This document shows, in pieces, positions 60,666 to 64,000 of a stretch of DNA of 64,000 nucleotides (its first letter is position 1; every line of letters starts with the position of its first letter). A program made the position numbers and the translations under genes. Below the pieces are notes generated by a model. It saw only the letters and a list, made by a program, of their open reading frames with translations. It did not search any database and was not told the origin of the DNA. The stretch spans positions 1 through 64,000 of the forward strand of contig DBHK01000014.1 of NCBI GenBank assembly GCA_002295635.1, written 5' to 3'. The DNA is from UBA830 sp002295635 (GTDB taxonomy: Bacteria; Pseudomonadota; Alphaproteobacteria; MPNO01; UBA830).

Positions 60666-61559
60666 ATGGAGAAACCATGTATTTTAAATTTAAAAATAGC
60701 TTGTCTGCTCCGTTTTTCTGTTTTCTGGATTATCCCTATGGTCGCTAAGAGCTGCCACTCTGCTCTGGAGGGTATCGACGTCCATTACTGGGAAGGCGGC
60801 ACCGGCTTTCCCATTTTGATGCTTCATGGAGTCGGACCTGGCACTTCGATCATCGGAAATTTTGAGCCGACTATTGGACCACTGATGGAGCGTTATCATA
60901 TTCTCGCATCCGACCTAATTGGATTCGGAGATTCGGGGAGAAAATCGGATCAACCCTACTTCGACGTGGAACTATGGATACGTCAAGGTATAGCACTGCT
61001 AGATCTTCTGCCACCCGGCCAATGTGGGATCGCCGGACATTCAATGGGAGGGGCGCTGGCTCTCAAAATTGCCGCCGCCAGCGACCGAGTAACACATGTG
61101 CTAACCAGCAGCACAGTTGGCACTTGTTATCCCATCACCCATGCACTAGATGCCTTTTGGTCTCTACCAGATGATAAGAAAAAATTACGGACCGTTATGG
61201 CCGACATGGTTGGCAAGCCGACTGCCATTACGGACGCTATGATTGAAGGCCGTTGGGAATTGCTGTCTCAGGATGGCTACGCGGAATATTTCGGCGAAAT
61301 GTTCGCAGCACCTCGCCAGCGGTATATTGATGCCGGACGGGTTACAGACTATGAATGCCGAAAGCTTAATATGCGCGGCGTAAATATTTCGATGCTGCAC
61401 GGCAACGACGATAAACCTTGTCCCGCAGGGTTAACGACCATCGAATTAGCGAAACAATTGCCAGAAGCAACTGTGACATTGATTGAAGGCTGCGGCCATA
61501 ACCTACCTCGAGAAGCGACAACGGAATATCTTGAGGCTGCACACAACCTCTTTGGATAA
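60666..61559 (+). CDS. Alpha/beta hydrolase
   Basis: 297 residues from 60666. An ATG at 60738 gives a more usual amino end (starting MVAKSCHSALEG) and may be the true start. Oxyanion motif LMLHGVGPGTS, nucleophile elbow GIAGHSMGGALALK with the catalytic serine, and late histidine in EGCGHNLPREAT complete the triad. This grouping includes meta-cleavage product hydrolases (MhpC/BphD) and N-formylmaleamate deformylase (NicD). It sits 11 bp upstream of the DUF1989 gene. Confidence 0.9.
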   Translation: MEKPCILNLKIACLLRFSVFWIIPMVAKSCHSALEGIDVHYWEGGTGFPILMLHGVGPGTSIIGNFEPTIGPLMERYHILASDLIGFGDSGRKSDQPYFDVELWIRQGIALLDLLPPGQCGIAGHSMGGALALKIAAASDRVTHVLTSSTVGTCYPITHALDAFWSLPDDKKKLRTVMADMVGKPTAITDAMIEGRWELLSQDGYAEYFGEMFAAPRQRYIDAGRVTDYECRKLNMRGVNISMLHGNDDKPCPAGLTTIELAKQLPEATVTLIEGCGHNLPREATTEYLEAAHNLFG

Positions 61560-61570
61560 GGCCCCGCAAA

Positions 61571-62200
61571 ATGACCGATAAACCCATCATTAGTGGGGTA
61601 ACCCTCGAAGATAATACAATTCCAGCGGGCGCTGGTTGGAGCCGTGTGCTTAAACGTGGCGAAATGATGCGTATTATTGATCTGGAGGGCAAGCAGGCCG
61701 TAGATTTTCTATGCTGGAACGCTAATGATCACGAAGATCGCTACGCGGCGGCCGATACCATGAAGATCAATGACAAAGGTATCTTCCTTGGCAAGGACAC
61801 CACTTTATATTCCGTTGGCCTGACGCCCCTATTCACAATCGTAGAAGATTCCTGCGGCTTCCACGATACTATCGGCGGATGCTGTTCGGCTGATCTGAAC
61901 AAGTTCCGGTACGATGCGGAAAATGAGACTGGTTGTCGGGAGAACTTCCTCTCTGAAATGGCAACATACGGTTTGGGCAAGCGCGATATGGCGGCAAACG
62001 TGAATTTTTTCATGTATGTACCAGTCGGAAAAGACGGCAATATGGATATGGGACCCAGTCTTTCAAAACCAGGGGATTTTGTAGACCTGCGCGCCGATTC
62101 AGATGTGCTCGCAATTATTTCCAACTGTCCTCAAATAAATAATCCGGTCAATGACTATAACCCGACACCGGTACAAGTAACCGTTTGGCGACCTACCTGA
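61571..62200 (+). CDS. DUF1989 (urea carboxylase-associated) family protein
   Basis: 209 residues, AAGG before the ATG. Family blocks: AGAGWSRVLKRGEMMRIIDLEGKQAVDFLCWN, FHDTIGGCCSADLNKF and NVNFFMYVPVGKDG. The conserved Cys/His cluster suggests a metal-binding beta fold. Homologues lie beside urea/guanidine carboxylases or nitrogen-catabolism genes. The exact reaction is unsettled. It follows the alpha/beta hydrolase by 11 bp and precedes the FKBP by 40. Confidence 0.9.
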   Translation: MTDKPIISGVTLEDNTIPAGAGWSRVLKRGEMMRIIDLEGKQAVDFLCWNANDHEDRYAAADTMKINDKGIFLGKDTTLYSVGLTPLFTIVEDSCGFHDTIGGCCSADLNKFRYDAENETGCRENFLSEMATYGLGKRDMAANVNFFMYVPVGKDGNMDMGPSLSKPGDFVDLRADSDVLAIISNCPQINNPVNDYNPTPVQVTVWRPT

Positions 62201-62240
62201 CTTCGTTCTCCAACACCCCCCCAGAAAAAGGAGACGGAAA

Positions 62241-62684
62241 ATGGCTCACGCCGCCAACGGGAATATCGTTCGTATCCACTACACTGGTAAGTTGGCTAAT
62301 GGCACCGTGTTTGATACCTCGGAAGCCGAAGGGCGGGAACCGTTAGGATTTCGCCTCGGGACCAACCAGATTCTGCCAACTCTTGAGGCCGAAATTATTG
62401 GTATGGAAGTAGGCGACAAAAAAACTGTCATCGTCAATGTAGAAAACGCTTACGGGCCACGCCAAAGTAAAGCGATTGAGACGGTTGAACGCAATCAGAT
62501 TCCAGATGGGGTCGACCTGACGGTCGGCAATAATCTTCAGGCCGCTGGTTCTGACGGCGAAATCGTCCCGCTACGTGTCATCGCGGCAGACAAAGAAACC
62601 GTAACATTAGACTCCAACCATCCCTTAGCGGGTCACGACCTTACGTTTGATATCGAGCTAGTTGAGATCGTTGAAGAAAGTTGA
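62241..62684 (+). CDS. FKBP-type peptidyl-prolyl isomerase (SlyD-like)
   Basis: 147 residues with AAGGAGA before the ATG. FKBP core with IHYTGKLANGTVFDTSEAEGREPLGFRLG, then an insert-in-flap domain (NAYGPRQSKAIETVERNQIPDG), as in SlyD. The His/Cys-rich metal tail of E. coli SlyD is absent. It is cytosolic, a folding helper that could be transcribed with the two upstream genes. Confidence 0.93.
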   Translation: MAHAANGNIVRIHYTGKLANGTVFDTSEAEGREPLGFRLGTNQILPTLEAEIIGMEVGDKKTVIVNVENAYGPRQSKAIETVERNQIPDGVDLTVGNNLQAAGSDGEIVPLRVIAADKETVTLDSNHPLAGHDLTFDIELVEIVEES

Positions 62685-63245
62685 TTTCCTTATTGCGAAT
62701 ACGAGCAATTTACTTTCTCTCAGCAATTGACTTTTCATCCTCTTCGAGCTGATTCCATGACAGGCCCCAATTATGTTTGGGCTGTTATTCAAAGATAATC
62801 CATCACCGATGGCTGTTGTACTCTCATTCTTCTCGCGTAATAAGCTGATCTGAAAATTCTCTTTTCGGAGACTGTCGGCTTCAATATGGGTAGCCTCATA
62901 TCCCCACCTCCTTATTTTTTTAGGGCGGAACTATAGGAACGTCCCTCATGAGCAGCGTATAGCCGCAGTTTACGACAATTCTACTATAATTTTTTAAATG
63001 ATCGATTACGTCTTGTCGGGAAAGTTGACCCTATGACAACCATGCCGACAAGAAGAAAAAGGCTCTAGAAACCTTATGTATCTGGCTGTTCAGAAATCAC
63101 GCCTAAGCAGAAATTGCCTTCTGAACGAAGTGTGGGCTCTCTAAATGATTGGTGGATTCTGTTCCTGCCCCCAAAAATTGCTTCTATTTAACCTACAAAA
63201 GTTGCTATCAAGAATTCGAAAATAAATAATCATGGAAGGTGCATC
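62685..63245. other. Intergenic region after the FKBP gene
   Basis: About 560 bp. I see no gene or repeat that I would support. GAAGG close to the ATG at 63246 is the ribosome site of the following small gene. Confidence 0.5.
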
Positions 63246-63434
63246 ATGGCTGGAGACAAGATCAAACTTGAATTTGAGATTAATACGGATTCGAAAAATT
63301 TTCTCGAAGGTGTAAAAACCGATTATAGGCTGCCTGACCTATCAAAGGCCCTCAGGTGCTTGCTGGATTTCGCGCAGAATGATGGTGATCTGGACCAAAT
63401 TTTTAAGAAAATACGCTGTAATAGATGTGACTAA
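63246..63434 (+). CDS. Small protein of unknown function (62 aa)
   Basis: 62 residues with GGAAGG at normal distance before the ATG. Charged, no signal peptide. A beta-strand-like opening (KIKLEFEINT) precedes helices (LSKALRCLLDFAQ, LDQIFKKIRCNRCD). The end carries a CNRC pair that could bind metal. I do not recognise the family. It lies 72 bp from the convergent VOC gene. Confidence 0.6.
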   Translation: MAGDKIKLEFEINTDSKNFLEGVKTDYRLPDLSKALRCLLDFAQNDGDLDQIFKKIRCNRCD

Positions 63435-63506
63435 CCAAACGCCGGCGCCTTGGCCAAATTTCTTATCCCTGACAAGCGGTGATAAAATCGTAGGCATTTT
63501 TATGGC

Positions 63507-63890
63507 TTAAGGATAATGCGTTGCACAGAGTTTGTGTCCGGATAAGTCGCGAACGTATGCAAGGTAAACCTCTCGATCAGCCCCCATTTTTCTCCAACCG
63601 GGCGGGTCTTCAATACTCAACCCACCATTAGCGACAGCGGCATCATGAAATTCCTTTGCTTGCTCCGGAGTTTTACATTTAAACCCCAACGTACCGCCAT
63701 TTGCTATCGTTGCCGGGCTCCCGTTATTGGGCTTCGTAACAATGAATGTAGAAGACGATGTACGATAATAAATTCTCTGTTTCTTCGCATCAAAATCCCC
63801 CTCTGGAACACCGATTGTGGACAAAACAGCGTCGTAAAATTTTTTGGCCGCCAAGACATCATCCGAACCAATTACAATCTGGGCAAACAT
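63507..63890 (-). CDS. VOC-family (glyoxalase-like) protein
   Basis: 127 residues, AGAGGATC upstream of the ATG. The two-module vicinal oxygen chelate fold is shown by VIGSDDVLAAKKFYDAVLSTIG at the start and YLAYVRDLSGHKLCATHYP at the end. Only the second-half metal-position side chains are partly visible (the DLSGHKL region), so metal use is uncertain. Such proteins include glyoxalases, extradiol dioxygenases and resistance proteins. This short one is not assignable. Confidence 0.88.
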   Translation of the reverse strand: MFAQIVIGSDDVLAAKKFYDAVLSTIGVPEGDFDAKKQRIYYRTSSSTFIVTKPNNGSPATIANGGTLGFKCKTPEQAKEFHDAAVANGGLSIEDPPGWRKMGADREVYLAYVRDLSGHKLCATHYP

Positions 63891-64000
63891 CCGAGATCCT
63901 CTCTTCCTACGTGTATTCCTATACTATAGTCGCATTTTCTCAGGCATCAGAAATTCACTAAATCATCCTCCGGTTATAAGAATTTATCGACGCGCTGCGT

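Noticed and set aside
1..64000. CRISPR arrays, insertion sequences, prophage or integrons
   Set aside because: No regularly spaced repeats, transposase, integrase or terminal inverted repeats were seen on reading both strands.

Overview
The window looks like a chromosomal segment of a free-living, probably marine alphaproteobacterium of Rhodospirillales type. This is inferred from the mix of genes (two-domain cold-shock protein, Mrp-type antiporter operon, Cox/Xdh-type molybdenum hydroxylase genes, LigAB dioxygenases, thi-box controlled thiamine-precursor transporter) and from roughly balanced base composition. No rRNA, phage, insertion sequence or CRISPR array is visible. The taxonomic call is inference only.

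Left part (1-20.7 kb). A tRNA-Pro(TGG) and NADP-type glutamate dehydrogenase are followed by a minus-strand block of seven genes (12332 down to 1840). They encode a tetraheme cytochrome, a two-CNB-domain/4Fe-4S protein, a membrane protein with paired histidines, a decaheme protein with a Cys-rich amino end, a pentaheme cytochrome, an outer-membrane barrel and a membrane-anchored FAD/2Fe-2S oxidoreductase. Together they carry 19 CxxCH motifs plus the parts needed to move electrons from NAD(P)H or quinol to the periplasm and perhaps across the outer membrane. I consider this the best candidate for an undescribed system. An acetolactate synthase/aldehyde dehydrogenase pair and a divergent CHASE2 adenylate cyclase follow. 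The cyclase could supply the ligand for the CNB-domain protein. Then come an AT-rich stretch with an orphan 91-residue gene, an SDR and gpt.

Middle (20.7-47.5 kb). Two aromatic or heteroaromatic catabolism blocks flank housekeeping and transport genes. Block A (21.5-27.1 kb) holds a fused LigB-LigA dioxygenase, an FAD monooxygenase, a molybdenum hydroxylase large subunit and a crotonase. Block B (39.0-47.5 kb) holds split LigA and LigB, CoxG-like, 2Fe-2S (CoxS) and FAD (CoxM) subunits, and the Mo-cofactor maturation genes (CoxD, CoxE, two XdhC halves, MPT-binding/MobA fusion) but no large subunit. The simplest reading is one enzyme whose L subunit is about 15 kb from its S and M subunits. Between the blocks lie a TPP-riboswitch ABC transporter, a two-domain cold-shock protein and a ten-gene Mrp/Mbh-like cation/proton antiporter operon with three NuoL/M/N-like subunits.

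Right part (47.5-64 kb). This part holds an isochorismatase plus Cys-less maleate-isomerase-like pair, an OmpW-like barrel, tag, a cyclophilin, a 4,5-dihydroxyphthalate-decarboxylase-like protein divergent from an AraC regulator, an Fe-S protein coupled to an HTH-fused acyl-CoA ligase, an FAH-family hydrolase, an EamA transporter, RidA, an alpha/beta hydrolase, a DUF1989 protein, an FKBP, a small orphan protein and a VOC protein. Much of it fits side branches of ring-compound catabolism. All statements of substrate are inference.
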